Shown one piece after another: positions 44,246 through 54,577 of a stretch of DNA of 64,000 nucleotides. The position numbers were made by a program, and so were the translations under genes. The notes under the pieces were generated by a model that ran no database searches, was not told the origin of the DNA, and saw only the letters and a list, made by a program, of their open reading frames with translations. The stretch comes from Daejeonella sp. (GTDB lineage: Bacteria; Bacteroidota; Bacteroidia; Sphingobacteriales; Sphingobacteriaceae), in NCBI RefSeq assembly GCF_030684675.1, contig NZ_JAUXXZ010000059.1, positions 108,378 to 172,377 of the forward strand, given 5' to 3'. Within the stretch, counting starts at the first letter, position 1; the number at the start of each line of letters is the position of its first letter.

Positions 44246-44348
44246 GAGCTGAAAGCTGAAAGCTGAAAGCTGAAAGCTCTTGAAAGGACGTCAAATCCTA
44301 TTAAGTTGCCGATGCTTTAAGCTTTGAGCTTTAAGCTTTAACCTAAAA
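44246..44348. repeat. Heptad arrays between rpoB and rpoC
   Basis: Five in-register units at 44246-44280 (AAGCTGA repeated) start 1 bp after the rpoB stop. A 33-bp gap with no repeat follows, then five units at 44314-44348 (GCTTTAA and GCTTTGA), the reverse complement. The second array ends 6 bp before the rpoC ATG. The whole intergenic region is thus made of the two arrays and a short loop. Confidence 0.85.
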
Positions 44349-44354
44349 AAAGCT

Positions 44355-47300
44355 ATGTCTTACAAGAAAGATAATAAAATCAAAAGTAATTTCACCTCAA
44401 TAACCATTAGTTTGGCTTCTCCTGAATCTATTCTGGAGCGTTCAAGCGGTGAGGTGTTAAAACCGGAAACTATCAACTACCGGACTTACAAACCAGAGCG
44501 TGATGGCTTATTCTGCGAGCGTATTTTTGGTCCTGTAAAGGATTACGAATGCCATTGCGGTAAATACAAGCGTATCCGTTACAAAGGTATTGTCTGCGAC
44601 CGTTGCGGGGTTGAGGTAACTGAAAAGAAAGTGCGTCGTGAGCGTATGGGACACATCAATCTTGTGGTTCCCGTAGCACACATCTGGTACTTCCGTTCAT
44701 TGCCAAATAAAATTGGTTACCTTCTTGGTTTACCAACCAAAAAACTTGATCTGATCATTTATTATGAGCGCTATGTAGTAATACAAGCTGGTCTTAAAGA
44801 AGCAGATGGCATCCAGAAAATGGATTTCCTTACAGAAGAAGAATACCTGGATATCCTGGATTCACTTCCAAAAGAAAATCAATACCTGGATGATAAAGAC
44901 CCTGAGAAATTCATCGCTAAGATGGGTGCTGAGGCTCTTCAGGATCTTTTAGGCCGCTTGGACCTTGATCAGCAGTCTTATGACCTTCGTCATCAGGCCG
45001 CAACTGAAACTTCACAGCAACGTAAAACTGAGGCCTTAAAACGGCTGCAGGTTGTTGAAGCTTTCCGTGGTGCAAATACCCGTATTGAGAATAATCCTGA
45101 ATGGATGATCGTTAAAATTGTTCCGGTTATTCCACCTGAATTGAGGCCTCTCGTTCCACTCGAGGGTGGTCGTTTTGCGACTTCCGATTTGAATGATCTT
45201 TACCGTCGTGTAATTATCCGTAATAACCGTTTGAAGCGTTTGATCGAGATCAAAGCTCCGGAGGTAATTCTACGTAATGAGAAGCGTATGCTTCAGGAGT
45301 CTGTCGATTCATTATTTGACAACTCACGTAAAGTAAATGCGGTAAAAACTGAAGGTAACCGTGCTTTAAAATCACTATCAGATATCTTGAAAGGTAAGCA
45401 GGGACGTTTCCGCCAAAACTTATTGGGTAAACGTGTGGATTATTCAGCACGTTCGGTAATTGTTGTCGGACCAAACCTGAAACTTCATGAGTGCGGTTTG
45501 CCAAAAGATATGGCAGCTGAGCTGTTCAAACCATTTATCATTCGTAAGATGATCGAAAGAGGAGTGGTGAAGACGGTTAAATCTGCAAAGAAAATCGTAG
45601 ACAAAAAAGATCCTATCGTTTGGGATATCCTTGAAAATGTATTGAAAGGTCACCCGGTATTATTAAACCGTGCTCCTACCTTACACCGTTTGGGTATCCA
45701 GTCTTTCCAGCCAAAACTGGTTGAAGGAAAGGCAATTCAGTTACACCCATTGGTATGTACTGCATTCAACGCGGATTTTGACGGTGACCAGATGGCTGTG
45801 CATTTACCTTTGGGTAATGCTGCGATCCTGGAAGCCCAGATGCTGATGCTTGCTTCGCATAACATTCTGAACCCTGCCAACGGTACTCCAATCACAGTTC
45901 CTTCACAGGATATGGTTTTGGGTCTTTATTACATTACTAAAGGCCGCAGAACTGACGAAGGACGTGTTGTATTAGGACAGGATCAAATCTTCTATTCGCC
46001 TGAAGAAGTAATTATAGCTTATAATGAGCGTAAAATCGATCTTCATGCTTTTATTAAGGTTAAGGCCAATGTGAAAGAGAAAGATGGATCTATTGTTAAT
46101 AAACTTATTGACACTACTGTAGGCCGTGTGTTATTCAACCAGAGAGTGCCTGTTGAAGTAGGATATATTAATGAATTACTGACCAAAAAATCACTTCGTG
46201 ATATCATTGGGGATGTAGTTAAAGCGACCGGTATGGCACGGGCAGCACAGTTCCTTGATGAAATCAAGGAATTAGGTTTCCAGATGGCATTCCAGGGCGG
46301 ACTTTCGTTTAACCTTCAGGATTTAAATATCCCTGCTGAAAAGGCTCATTTAATTGACCAGGCAAGCAAAGAGGTTGAAGAAGTAATGAATAACTATAAC
46401 ATGGGATTCATTACCAATAACGAACGTTATAACCAGATTATCGATATCTGGACCCGTATCAACAACCGTTTAACAGCGAATGTGATGAATCAGCTTTCAA
46501 GCGATAATCAAGGCTTTAACTCGGTTTATATGATGCTTGATTCTGGTGCCCGTGGTTCTAAAGAGCAGATTCGTCAGCTTTGCGGTATGCGTGGTCTGAT
46601 GGCTAAGCCTCAGAAATCAGGTTCAGGAGGTGAGATCATTGAAAACCCGATTTTATCCAACTTTAAAGAAGGATTGTCGGTATTGGAGTACTTCATTTCT
46701 ACTCACGGTGCCCGTAAAGGTTTGGCCGATACAGCATTGAAGACTGCCGATGCGGGTTACTTAACCCGTCGTTTGCATGATGTTGCTCAGGATATGATCG
46801 TTGGTGAAACTGATTGCGGAACTTTAAGAGGTATTTATACAACTGCTCTGAAAGATAACGAAGATATCGTTGAACCATTATACGACAGAATCTTAGGTAG
46901 AACCAGTTTACATGATGTTTATGATCCATTATCAGGAGAACTTTTAGTTTCTGCTGGTGAGGATATTGAAGAGCATGTAGCAGTTAAAATTGAAAGTTCA
47001 GCACTCGAAGGAATTGAAATCCGTTCGGTATTGACCTGCGAAAGTAAGCGTGGTGTTTGTGCACTTTGCTACGGACGTAACCTTGCAACCGGTAAACGTG
47101 TGCAAATGGGTGAGGCTGTGGGTGTAATTGCTGCACAGTCAATCGGTGAGCCGGGTACTCAGTTAACCTTACGTACCTTCCACGTGGGTGGTACAGCATC
47201 TAACATTGCGGCTGAATCTCAGATCAATGCGAAGTTTGACGGGGTTATTGAGTTCGAAAACGTGAGAACTGTAAGCCACGATACTCCTGAAGGAACTCTG

Positions 47301-48641
47301 GAAGTTGTATTGGGCCGTTCAGGTGAATTCCGTATCGTTGAGCCGGGAACCAAGAAAATGATCATGTCAAACAACATCCCTTACGGTGCATTTTTGTATG
47401 TGAAGGATGGTGCCAAAATTTCTAAAGGCGACAAGATTTGTAGTTGGGATCCATATAATGCGGTTATTATCTCTGAGTTTGAAGGTAAAGCTGAATTTGA
47501 GGCAATTATTGAGGGTGTTACCTTCCGTGAAGAATCTGATGAGCAAACCGGTCACAGAGAAAAAGTTATTATTGATACCCGTGATAAAACTAAAAACCCG
47601 GTTATCCGTGTTGCGGATAAAAAAGGTAATGGTTTAAAAGGCTATAACATTCCGGTAGGAGCACACATTGCAGTTGAAGAGAACGAGAAAGTTAAAATTG
47701 GACAAATTATTGCAAAAATTCCGCGCTCTACAGGAAAAACAAGGGATATTACTGGTGGTTTGCCAAGAGTAACTGAGTTATTTGAGGCTCGTAATCCATC
47801 AAATCCTGCAGTTGTTACTGAGATCGACGGTGTTGTAACCTTAGGTGGTGTTAAACGTGGTAATCGTGAGATGTCTATCGAATCAAAAGATGGACAGATT
47901 AAGAAGTACCTTGTTCCATTGTCAAAACACATCCTTGTACAGGATAATGACTTTGTGAAAGCCGGTATGCCATTATCAGACGGTTCTATTTCACCTGCTG
48001 ATATACTTGCAATTAAAGGCCCTGCCGCAGTTCAGGAATATCTTGTTAATGGTATACAGGAAGTTTACCGTTTACAGGGTGTGAAGATCAACGATAAGCA
48101 CTTTGAAACTATCGTTCACCAGATGATGCAGAAAGTGATGATTGAGGATGCTGGTGATACCCGTTTCCTTGAAAAAGAACTTGTTGATCGTTGGGATTTC
48201 CAACTGGAGAATGATGAAATCTATGATAAGAAAGTAGTTACTGAGCCAGGAGATTCTCCGAACCTTAAACCTGGTCAGATCATCTCTGTACGTAAACTTA
48301 GAGATGAGAATTCAGTATTGAAGCGTAAGGACATGAAACTTGTTGAAACCCGCGATGCAATCGCAGCAACATCAAGTCAAATGCTTCAGGGTATTACCCG
48401 TGCATCATTGGGTACCAAGTCATTCATCTCTGCAGCTTCCTTCCAGGAAACTACCAAGGTGTTGAACGAGGCTGCTATCAGTGGTAAACGTGATAACCTG
48501 CTGGGTCTTAAAGAAAACGTAATCGTAGGTCACTTGATTCCTTCAGGAACAGGTTTAAGACAGTACGAGCGTATCATTGTAGGTTCTCAGGAAGAATACG
48601 ATAAATTGATGGCTTCAAAATTAGAAGAAGCAGAAGCTTAA
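44355..48641 (+). CDS. rpoC: DNA-directed RNA polymerase subunit beta'
   Basis: 1428 aa. N-terminal zinc ribbon [20 protein letters not shown] near residue 68, catalytic NADFDGD near 471 coordinating Mg2+, second zinc site with CESKRG...CALCYG near 897, and the trigger-loop region before it. No premature stop. Its last codons and stop flow into a heptad array. Confidence 0.98.
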   Translation: MSYKKDNKIKSNFTSITISLASPESILERSSGEVLKPETINYRTYKPERDGLFCERIFGPVKDYECHCGKYKRIRYKGIVCDRCGVEVTEKKVRRERMGHINLVVPVAHIWYFRSLPNKIGYLLGLPTKKLDLIIYYERYVVIQAGLKEADGIQKMDFLTEEEYLDILDSLPKENQYLDDKDPEKFIAKMGAEALQDLLGRLDLDQQSYDLRHQAATETSQQRKTEALKRLQVVEAFRGANTRIENNPEWMIVKIVPVIPPELRPLVPLEGGRFATSDLNDLYRRVIIRNNRLKRLIEIKAPEVILRNEKRMLQESVDSLFDNSRKVNAVKTEGNRALKSLSDILKGKQGRFRQNLLGKRVDYSARSVIVVGPNLKLHECGLPKDMAAELFKPFIIRKMIERGVVKTVKSAKKIVDKKDPIVWDILENVLKGHPVLLNRAPTLHRLGIQSFQPKLVEGKAIQLHPLVCTAFNADFDGDQMAVHLPLGNAAILEAQMLMLASHNILNPANGTPITVPSQDMVLGLYYITKGRRTDEGRVVLGQDQIFYSPEEVIIAYNERKIDLHAFIKVKANVKEKDGSIVNKLIDTTVGRVLFNQRVPVEVGYINELLTKKSLRDIIGDVVKATGMARAAQFLDEIKELGFQMAFQGGLSFNLQDLNIPAEKAHLIDQASKEVEEVMNNYNMGFITNNERYNQIIDIWTRINNRLTANVMNQLSSDNQGFNSVYMMLDSGARGSKEQIRQLCGMRGLMAKPQKSGSGGEIIENPILSNFKEGLSVLEYFISTHGARKGLADTALKTADAGYLTRRLHDVAQDMIVGETDCGTLRGIYTTALKDNEDIVEPLYDRILGRTSLHDVYDPLSGELLVSAGEDIEEHVAVKIESSALEGIEIRSVLTCESKRGVCALCYGRNLATGKRVQMGEAVGVIAAQSIGEPGTQLTLRTFHVGGTASNIAAESQINAKFDGVIEFENVRTVSHDTPEGTLEVVLGRSGEFRIVEPGTKKMIMSNNIPYGAFLYVKDGAKISKGDKICSWDPYNAVIISEFEGKAEFEAIIEGVTFREESDEQTGHREKVIIDTRDKTKNPVIRVADKKGNGLKGYNIPVGAHIAVEENEKVKIGQIIAKIPRSTGKTRDITGGLPRVTELFEARNPSNPAVVTEIDGVVTLGGVKRGNREMSIESKDGQIKKYLVPLSKHILVQDNDFVKAGMPLSDGSISPADILAIKGPAAVQEYLVNGIQEVYRLQGVKINDKHFETIVHQMMQKVMIEDAGDTRFLEKELVDRWDFQLENDEIYDKKVVTEPGDSPNLKPGQIISVRKLRDENSVLKRKDMKLVETRDAIAATSSQMLQGITRASLGTKSFISAASFQETTKVLNEAAISGKRDNLLGLKENVIVGHLIPSGTGLRQYERIIVGSQEEYDKLMASKLEEAEA

Positions 48642-48690
48642 AAGCTTATAAGCTGAAAGCATAAAGCTAAAAGGCGAAAGCTGGATGCAA
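48641..48690. repeat. Heptad array after rpoC
   Basis: AAAGCTT, AAAGCAT, AAAGCTA, AAAGGCG and AAAGCTG units follow the rpoC stop with one 8-bp unit near 48648-48655. The heptamer resembles that between rpoB and rpoC. No inverted partner is seen; the strong terminator follows 5 bp later. Confidence 0.7.
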
Positions 48691-48694
48691 TAGG

Positions 48695-48722
48695 AAAAGT
48701 CCTCTCAGTTGAGAGGACTTTT
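48695..48722 (+). terminator. Terminator of the rpoBC operon
   Basis: A 13-bp stem AAAAGTCCTCTCA with TGAGAGGACTTTT, then five more bases of T run. Confidence 0.9.
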
Positions 48723-48752
48723 TTTATTGATAAAATTTGAATGTATAATTTA

Positions 48753-48760
48753 TAACTTTG
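48753..48760 (+). promoter_or_regulatory. -7 promoter box of the DUF3467 gene
   Basis: TAACTTTG ends 4 nt before the ATG at 48765, the same geometry as gldA. TTG at 48727-48729 could serve as -33. A leaderless mRNA is predicted. Confidence 0.6.
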
Positions 48761-48764
48761 AGCT

Positions 48765-49079
48765 ATGGAAGAGCAAAACATAGAAAATCAGTTAAATATT
48801 GAACTTTCTGAGGAAGTTGCAGAAGGTATTTACTCTAATCTGGCTGTAATAACGCATTCAAACTCAGAATTTGTGCTTGATTTTATCAGGGTAATGCCCG
48901 GTGTTCCAAAAGCTAGGGTTAAATCCAGAATTGTATTAACCCCGGAGCATGCCAAGCGTTTTATGGTTGCTCTTGAAGAGAATATTGAAAAATTTGAAGC
49001 CCAGAATGGCAGAATAAAGATCAATGCAGAGCAACCCGGATTTCCATTGAACTTTGGTGGTCCAACAGCACAAGCCTAA
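48765..49079 (+). CDS. DUF3467 domain-containing protein
   Basis: 104 aa with the DUF3467 body: GIYSNLAVITHSNSEFVLDFI near residue 21, PGVPKARVKSRIVLTPEHAKRF near 45. Widespread in Bacteroidota downstream of rpoC; function unknown. Small, soluble, no signal. The channel gene starts with GTG on the next base after the stop. Confidence 0.9.
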   Translation: MEEQNIENQLNIELSEEVAEGIYSNLAVITHSNSEFVLDFIRVMPGVPKARVKSRIVLTPEHAKRFMVALEENIEKFEAQNGRIKINAEQPGFPLNFGGPTAQA

Positions 49080-49784
49080 GTGAGAGCGCGTTTAAATAAG
49101 CTTGTTTTTGGTAATCAGAATTCAGGGAAGTCGAAATCTCCTGAACATACACACCATTTTACGAAGATCCAAAATGTATGGGATAGTACTCATTACCCTG
49201 ATTTTGGTATTGAACGAATACTCAGGTTGTTTCTGGTAGGTTCAAAAATTTTTTTTCCGGGTATCTATATTGATTTCCTGACCAAGAAATCGACGGTTTA
49301 CAAAAGAAAGCTCGTTGGCGAATTTTATGTGATCTTTAAAACTCTGGTGCCTTTCATCATGCTTTATTTCAGCTTGTGGAATCATTTTGGACTTTATATA
49401 TTCAATATATATCTGCTAATAGAGACCTTTCTGCACATTTTTCACAAAATATTTCTTCCTGAGCATGACCATGATAAAATGGCTAACCGCTCAATTATTC
49501 TGCTTTTCTTTAATTTTATTGAAGTAATTGCATCTTTTGGGGTTATTTATGCAGCCGGTAATTATTTAAATCAACCAATTCAAAGCTGGGTAGATGCTCT
49601 TTATTTTAGTTTTATTACCGGTGTTACGATAGGCTATGGTGATTTTCACCCTGTAAATGAAAATGGAAAGATCCTGGTGATGCTCCAGATTTTGAGTACA
49701 ATGGCTTTTCTGTTCCTGTTCTTTAATTTTTTTGGTCCCCGCTCCGGAGAGAGGATGTCTCAGCATCAAGATAGTTCAAAATAG
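49080..49784 (+). CDS. Potassium channel family protein
   Basis: 234 aa, GTG start immediately after the DUF3467 stop. Hydrophobic segments lie near 83-125 (two TMs), 140-160 and 203-220. The selectivity filter TIGYGDF is near residue 184, preceded by the pore helix ALYFSFITGV. K+ channel pore domain of the two-TM type with extra N-terminal helices. Its last 62 bp overlap the convergent miaA gene. The GTG start is the least certain part. Confidence 0.85.
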   Translation: MRARLNKLVFGNQNSGKSKSPEHTHHFTKIQNVWDSTHYPDFGIERILRLFLVGSKIFFPGIYIDFLTKKSTVYKRKLVGEFYVIFKTLVPFIMLYFSLWNHFGLYIFNIYLLIETFLHIFHKIFLPEHDHDKMANRSIILLFFNFIEVIASFGVIYAAGNYLNQPIQSWVDALYFSFITGVTIGYGDFHPVNENGKILVMLQILSTMAFLFLFFNFFGPRSGERMSQHQDSSK

Positions 49785-50652
49785 AATCGTACTCCCGTGG
49801 ATCAAACCACTTTATATCCTCTGATTTTTTGAACCAGGTTAACTGCCTTTTTGCAAACCTTCGGGTATTTTGTTTAATCTTATCGATTGCTTCTTCTTTG
49901 GACAGTTTTCCATCGAAATATTCGAAAATTTCTGAATAGCCAACTGTATTCAGTGCGTTCAGGTGTCTGTAATCATTTAGTCCTTCCACTTCCTCAATCA
50001 ATCCGTTTTCAACCATCTGATCAACTCTGAGGTTGATTTGTTCGTATAACTTTCCCCGATTCTGACTAATCGCAAGCTTAATGATGTTGAAATCTCTCTG
50101 TTTAGCGGTCTTAGTACGGTAAGAAGAGAATGGATTACCGGTACTTTCATAAACTTCAAGCGCACGTATTAAACGCTGCGGGTTGTGGATATCCACTTCT
50201 GAATAATACACTGGATCAACTTTTTTTAATTTCTCCCGCAGATGTTCAATACCTTTCTCAGCCAGAATCTGATTTAAAGCGTTCCTGGTTTCTTCGGATG
50301 CTACGGGTAATTCGTCAAAGCCATTGCATACTGCATTGATGAATAATCCGGAGCCACCCACAAGTACTACCTGATTATGAGTTTTGAAAAGTTTTTCGAG
50401 AAGATTGATAACCGCTTTTTCAAAATCGCCGACACTAAATGAGTCAAGTATGGAATGACTGTCAATTAAATGGTGTCTGACAGCGGCCAATTCCTCTTTT
50501 GAAGGCTTGGCAGTACCGATACTCATTTCCCGGTAGAACTGCCTGGAATCGGCTGATATGATCTCAGTTTTGAAATGTTTCGCTACCTGAATCGCCAGTG
50601 AGGTTTTTCCTGCTGCTGTCGGACCTGCAATAACGATCAGTGTTTTGCTCAT
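49723..50652 (-). CDS. miaA: tRNA dimethylallyltransferase MiaA
   Basis: 309 aa. P-loop GPTAAGKTSLA near residue 9, DSRQFYREMSIGTAKPS near 35, VGGSGLF near 99. Adds the isopentenyl group to A37 of tRNAs reading UNN codons (i6A). 29 bp downstream of the pRiA4b ORF-3-like gene. The 3' end overlaps the channel gene convergently by 62 bp, a long overlap for two conserved genes. Confidence 0.95.
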   Translation of the reverse strand: MSKTLIVIAGPTAAGKTSLAIQVAKHFKTEIISADSRQFYREMSIGTAKPSKEELAAVRHHLIDSHSILDSFSVGDFEKAVINLLEKLFKTHNQVVLVGGSGLFINAVCNGFDELPVASEETRNALNQILAEKGIEHLREKLKKVDPVYYSEVDIHNPQRLIRALEVYESTGNPFSSYRTKTAKQRDFNIIKLAISQNRGKLYEQINLRVDQMVENGLIEEVEGLNDYRHLNALNTVGYSEIFEYFDGKLSKEEAIDKIKQNTRRFAKRQLTWFKKSEDIKWFDPREYDSILNYLDAETSSLRSGDQKN

Positions 50653-50681
50653 ACAGCTTCCGGTTTAAGGCTGATTACTGA

Positions 50682-51329
50682 TTAATATTCATCCTTCTGA
50701 ATATCATCCGCATCATAACCTTCATTATCAGAGAATTCATCCATAAACTCATCTTTTTCCTCTTCTTCTTCCTCCACAACTTCTTCCCCGGTAGTGATTC
50801 CCATGTCGTTCATTTGCTCAAGTTCTTCGGCATCTTCAGGCTGGAAATCTAATTCATTCAGAAAATCAAACTCCCCGGATATCTCTGTTGCTGCAGCAGT
50901 CGGAATAATTCCGATCCCGGTAATTTTGGGAGCCTCGCCCAGACTTCGGGCAACACACGGATATGTTTTTCCCGGCTCATCATTCAGGAGTATTTTGACC
51001 AGTTCAACATGAAAGTCGAAAGGCCTGTCGAAATTATAGGTATAATAAAATTTCTGGTGAGGGTCATCAATAAAACTGCTAAGTTTTGAATTGCTCATCA
51101 GGGCAACTCCATTATTGACCTTTCGCGGGTTAGGCAAAAAGGCGATTTCTTCATTCTTTATCCACTGATCGTTGCTTACATAAAAGGAGGAAGAGGCCTC
51201 AACCTGATATCCGGTCGACTGGTGGATAGCACGATGGAGGTCTTCAAATGTTTGATTTGATTTAATGTCAATATCGCGCTCGATATCATCATAATCCTCA
51301 AAAGAAACCCTGAATCTATATATTGCCAT
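50682..51329 (-). CDS. Plasmid pRiA4b ORF-3-like family protein
   Basis: 215 aa. The N-terminal domain (about 1-150) starts YRFRVSFEDYDDIERDIDI and includes SFYVSNDQWIKNEEI and FYYTYNFDRPFDFHVELV. This matches the pRiA4b ORF-3/TnpR-passenger family. A very acidic tail follows (VVEEEEEEKDEFMDEF). Named after a plasmid/IS1096 gene, but this copy is chromosomal with no mobile context. Function unknown. Confidence 0.82.
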   Translation of the reverse strand: MAIYRFRVSFEDYDDIERDIDIKSNQTFEDLHRAIHQSTGYQVEASSSFYVSNDQWIKNEEIAFLPNPRKVNNGVALMSNSKLSSFIDDPHQKFYYTYNFDRPFDFHVELVKILLNDEPGKTYPCVARSLGEAPKITGIGIIPTAAATEISGEFDFLNELDFQPEDAEELEQMNDMGITTGEEVVEEEEEEKDEFMDEFSDNEGYDADDIQKDEY

Positions 51330-51348
51330 GTTCTTGTTTTATTATTTA

Positions 51349-51356
51349 CAAAAATA
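51349..51356 (-). promoter_or_regulatory. -7 promoter box of the pRiA4b ORF-3-like gene
   Basis: TATTTTTG on the minus strand, 19 nt before the ATG. Would also drive miaA. Confidence 0.5.
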
Positions 51357-51404
51357 CTATTTGATTGTTTGCTTAAAGATTTTAATTCAGCTAATTAAGA
51401 ATCT

Positions 51405-52817
51405 TTATGGTTTTAATTTGACAGGGATAAGTCCCATTGCCTTGCCTTTCTCAAGCATATACTCATAGGCTTCTTCCTTTGAGTTTTTTATCTCCCCTTC
51501 CAGAATCGCCTCGCGGATCTGTGTTTTAATGATTCCAACGTCCCTACCGGCATTTATGTTGAATGCCTTCATGATATCTTCACCACTTACCGGAGGTTGC
51601 CAGTTTCTGAGCTGATCGCTTTGCTCAACATCCTTCAGCTTTTGCTTTACCAGATTGAAGTTACTTCGATATTTCTTTATTTTATATTCATTTTTGGTCG
51701 TTACGTCGGCATTACAGAGTAACATAAGCCCGTCAATTTCTTCTCCCGCTTCAAATAGTAAGCGTCTTACGGCTGAATCAGTAACCACATCCTGAGCCAG
51801 AACAATTGGCCGGAGATGTAACTGCACCAACTTTTGGACCAGTTTCATCTTTTCATTCAGCGGTAATTTAAGCTGAGCGAAAATTTTCGGAACCATTCGT
51901 GCACCCCGGTCCTCATGCCCGTGAAAGGTCCAGCCATGGCCCGGCTCAAAGCGTTTGGTTGCAGGCTTGGCAATATCATGCAGAATCGCTGCCCATCTCA
52001 GCCAGAGATCTTCAGTATTTTCGGCAAGGTTGTCTAAAACCTGCAGGGTATGGTAGAAATTGTCTTTATGTCCTTTTCCTGCAATGACTTCAACACCATA
52101 AAGTTCGGCCATTTGCGGAAAAATATGTTTCAGTAAGCCTGTATCGAATAAATATATAAAACCGATGGAGGGCTTCTTCGCCAGAATGATCCGGTTTAAC
52201 TCATCTGTAATCCGCTCGGCAGATACTATCTTTATTCGTTCTGAATTCTTTTTGATCGCTTCAATGGCATCCGCACTAATAGTAAAATCTAGCTGAGTTG
52301 CGAAGCGTATGGCTCGCATCATCCTCAAAGGATCGTCTGAAAAGGTCTCAACCGGATTCAGAGGTGTACGAATCAGCTTATTTTCGAGATCTTTAACACC
52401 ATCAAATGGATCTAACAAGCTGCCGAAGCTGGCAGTATTTAAACCCAATGCCATTGCATTTATACTAAAATCACGTCGTTTCTGGTCATCCTCAAGTGTG
52501 CCGTTCTCCACGATGGGTTTCCGTGATTCCAAGCGATAGGATTCTTTCCTGGCGCCTACAAATTCGATTTCGAGATCTCCATAGCGGAGCATTGCAGTGC
52601 CAAAATTCTTGAACACAGAAACTTTAGTTTCCAATAGTTTTCCTGCGGCTTCGGCGAATTTGATACCATTGCCAATAACCACAATATCAATGTCTTTTGA
52701 TGGCCGGTTCAGGAAAATATCCCTTACATAGCCACCAATTACATAGATTTCTGTTCCGGTAGCATCTGCCAGTTCACTGAGCTTCTTAAATATCGGATGT
52801 TGGAGGTGTTTTTTCAT
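51405..52817 (-). CDS. cca: CCA tRNA nucleotidyltransferase (HD-domain type)
   Basis: 470 aa. Nucleotidyltransferase head with GGYVRDIFLNRPSKDIDIVV (metal-binding DxD) near residue 28, RRDFSINAMAL near 113, then an HD domain with HDIAKP near 288. Adds or repairs the 3' CCA. None of the five tRNA genes in this window encodes CCA, so this enzyme is needed. 6 bp downstream of tsaC on the minus strand. Confidence 0.93.
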   Translation of the reverse strand: MKKHLQHPIFKKLSELADATGTEIYVIGGYVRDIFLNRPSKDIDIVVIGNGIKFAEAAGKLLETKVSVFKNFGTAMLRYGDLEIEFVGARKESYRLESRKPIVENGTLEDDQKRRDFSINAMALGLNTASFGSLLDPFDGVKDLENKLIRTPLNPVETFSDDPLRMMRAIRFATQLDFTISADAIEAIKKNSERIKIVSAERITDELNRIILAKKPSIGFIYLFDTGLLKHIFPQMAELYGVEVIAGKGHKDNFYHTLQVLDNLAENTEDLWLRWAAILHDIAKPATKRFEPGHGWTFHGHEDRGARMVPKIFAQLKLPLNEKMKLVQKLVQLHLRPIVLAQDVVTDSAVRRLLFEAGEEIDGLMLLCNADVTTKNEYKIKKYRSNFNLVKQKLKDVEQSDQLRNWQPPVSGEDIMKAFNINAGRDVGIIKTQIREAILEGEIKNSKEEAYEYMLEKGKAMGLIPVKLKP

Positions 52818-52823
52818 ATTGAA

Positions 52824-53390
52824 TTATTTCCGAATGAATGAAAAGAGGCCACCCGGTTCAAGCTTCATTATGGTTGATGGCTTTTTTTCTTTTTGCTCGT
52901 CCTGCTCCCAATTAACCACATAATCAACACCTTGCAGGATTGCTTCATCAATATCATCGAAAGTCGCCGGAGAAGGGTTGCCACTCAGGTTAGCCGAGGT
53001 CGATATCACCGGCTTTCTGAAGCGCTGTAATAATTGCTGGCAGAACTCGTGTTTCACTATCCGTATGCCAATACTGCCATCCTTTGCAATGGCGTTAGGA
53101 GCGAGATTTTTAGCACCGGAGTAAACGATTGTTAGCGGATTTTCAGCATATTCAATCAGGTCGTACGCGACTTCAGGAACCTCTTTGACATAGCTTTGAA
53201 GTTTATTGTCGCTGTCGAGCAGAACAATCAGACTTTTTTCTTCGGTGCGGCCCTTTAGTTTGAAAACCTTTTCAACGGCTTCAGGATTTGTAGCATCACA
53301 GCCAATTCCCCAGATCGTATCGGTAGGATAGAGGATTAATCCTCCATTTTTTAATACCTCAAAAGCTTTGTTTACTTCGTCTTTTAACAT
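52824..53390 (-). CDS. tsaC: L-threonylcarbamoyladenylate synthase (TsaC/Sua5/YrdC)
   Basis: 188 aa, single YrdC domain, short TsaC type without the Sua5 extension. YPTDTIWGIGCDATNPEAVEKVFKLKGR near residue 21 and STSANLSGNPSP near 130 are diagnostic. Makes the carbamoyl donor for t6A37 on tRNAs reading ANN codons, including the two tRNA-Thr in this window. Overlaps the preceding glycosyltransferase gene by 7 bp. Confidence 0.93.
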   Translation of the reverse strand: MLKDEVNKAFEVLKNGGLILYPTDTIWGIGCDATNPEAVEKVFKLKGRTEEKSLIVLLDSDNKLQSYVKEVPEVAYDLIEYAENPLTIVYSGAKNLAPNAIAKDGSIGIRIVKHEFCQQLLQRFRKPVISTSANLSGNPSPATFDDIDEAILQGVDYVVNWEQDEQKEKKPSTIMKLEPGGLFSFIRK

Positions 53391-54502
53391 TTAATGATGT
53401 TTTGATATAAGTTATTTAACTGCCCGGCAATTTTATGGTCCGAGAACTGTTCCAGATGTTCCAATCCGGCTTTGATCATATTTTGTCTTTTTTTAGGATC
53501 ATTTAAGACTTTCAGGATCTCTGCAGCAAGTGCTGAGCTGTCATTGGGATTAATATAAATACTTCCTGCTCCACCCACCTCTTCCAGGCAGGAGCCTTTT
53601 GCAGCAATGACGGGTATTCCTGAGCTTAAAGCCTCTACCACCGGTATTCCAAACCCTTCATATTCTGATGGGAACAAGAACAGATCAGCCATCTGATAGA
53701 TTCCCGGAAGGTCATTAAATGACACGTTTTTTAAAAAATGAACTCGATTATTGAGGCCGTGTTTATTTACATAATCCCTCACATTTACAGCATAAGGGGT
53801 ATCTTTTCCAATGATAATCAGTTGAATATCAGTACCAAGTTCCCTAATCGCCTGAACAGCCAGTAAAGCATTTTTCCTGGTTTCAATGGTACCTACATTC
53901 AGGAGGTAGTTCTCGGGTAAATTATAGGCAGATCGTATCCTTTGCTTTTCTTCATTGGTAATTTTATTCCGGAATGAAGGATCGCAATTTTGATAGATTA
54001 CTTCAATCCGGTTCTGATCAAAGTTAAACAGATTGATCAGATCCGATTTTGTTCTCTCGCTGATTGCAATGATCTTATCTGCATGATCGGCAGCATAACG
54101 TATTTTATATTCATAGATCTTTCTGTCAAACCAGGGATAGTATTGAGGAAACCGGTAAAAAATAAGATCATGAATGCTCACCACCGAAGGAATACCCTGC
54201 TTTCTTAATCCAAATGGGATCTCATTACTTAAACCATGATAAAGATCTATTTTTTCAATCTTAAGATTTTTAACTATACCGAAACTTCTCCAATAGCTTT
54301 TGGAAAAGTGTTTTTCAGGATATTTAAATTCTATGGAACTAAATTTTTCGAGCCCCTCAGCTGCCAGGGAAGCTTTAGAAGAAAAGACCTGATACTGGTT
54401 ATCCGGATAGTATTCTGCCAAAATTTTAAGCACATACCTGCTGTAATTGCCTAAGCCGGTGAAGTTTTGGGTTATACGTTTACCATCAAAGCCTATCTTC
54501 AT
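53384..54502 (-). CDS. GT4 family glycosyltransferase (family 1)
   Basis: 372 aa, GT-B fold. N-terminal FDGKRITQNFTGLGNYSRYV (acceptor-side Gly-rich loop), C-terminal donor site with LNVGTIETRKNALLA near residue 200 and SEYEGFGIPVVEALSSGIPV near 277, the E-x7-E motif. Likely cytoplasmic and involved in surface glycan synthesis. It heads the operon that continues with tsaC and cca; the functional link is not obvious. Confidence 0.88.
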   Translation of the reverse strand: MKIGFDGKRITQNFTGLGNYSRYVLKILAEYYPDNQYQVFSSKASLAAEGLEKFSSIEFKYPEKHFSKSYWRSFGIVKNLKIEKIDLYHGLSNEIPFGLRKQGIPSVVSIHDLIFYRFPQYYPWFDRKIYEYKIRYAADHADKIIAISERTKSDLINLFNFDQNRIEVIYQNCDPSFRNKITNEEKQRIRSAYNLPENYLLNVGTIETRKNALLAVQAIRELGTDIQLIIIGKDTPYAVNVRDYVNKHGLNNRVHFLKNVSFNDLPGIYQMADLFLFPSEYEGFGIPVVEALSSGIPVIAAKGSCLEEVGGAGSIYINPNDSSALAAEILKVLNDPKKRQNMIKAGLEHLEQFSDHKIAGQLNNLYQNIIKC

Positions 54503-54519
54503 CTTATTGAATTAAAACT

Positions 54520-54550
54520 AAAAAAGGATGAGTATAGATCATCCTTTTTT
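54520..54550 (-). terminator. Terminator of dapD
   Basis: A 12-bp perfect stem AAAAAAGGATGA with TCATCCTTTTTT and a 7-nt loop, between dapD and the glycosyltransferase gene on the minus strand. Confidence 0.9.
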
Positions 54551-54577
54551 TAATTTAAAAAAGCTTGAATGCAGGGT

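Noticed and set aside
50682..51329. pRiA4b ORF-3-like gene as evidence of a mobile element
   Set aside because: No transposase, inverted repeats or plasmid genes nearby; the family is common on chromosomes.
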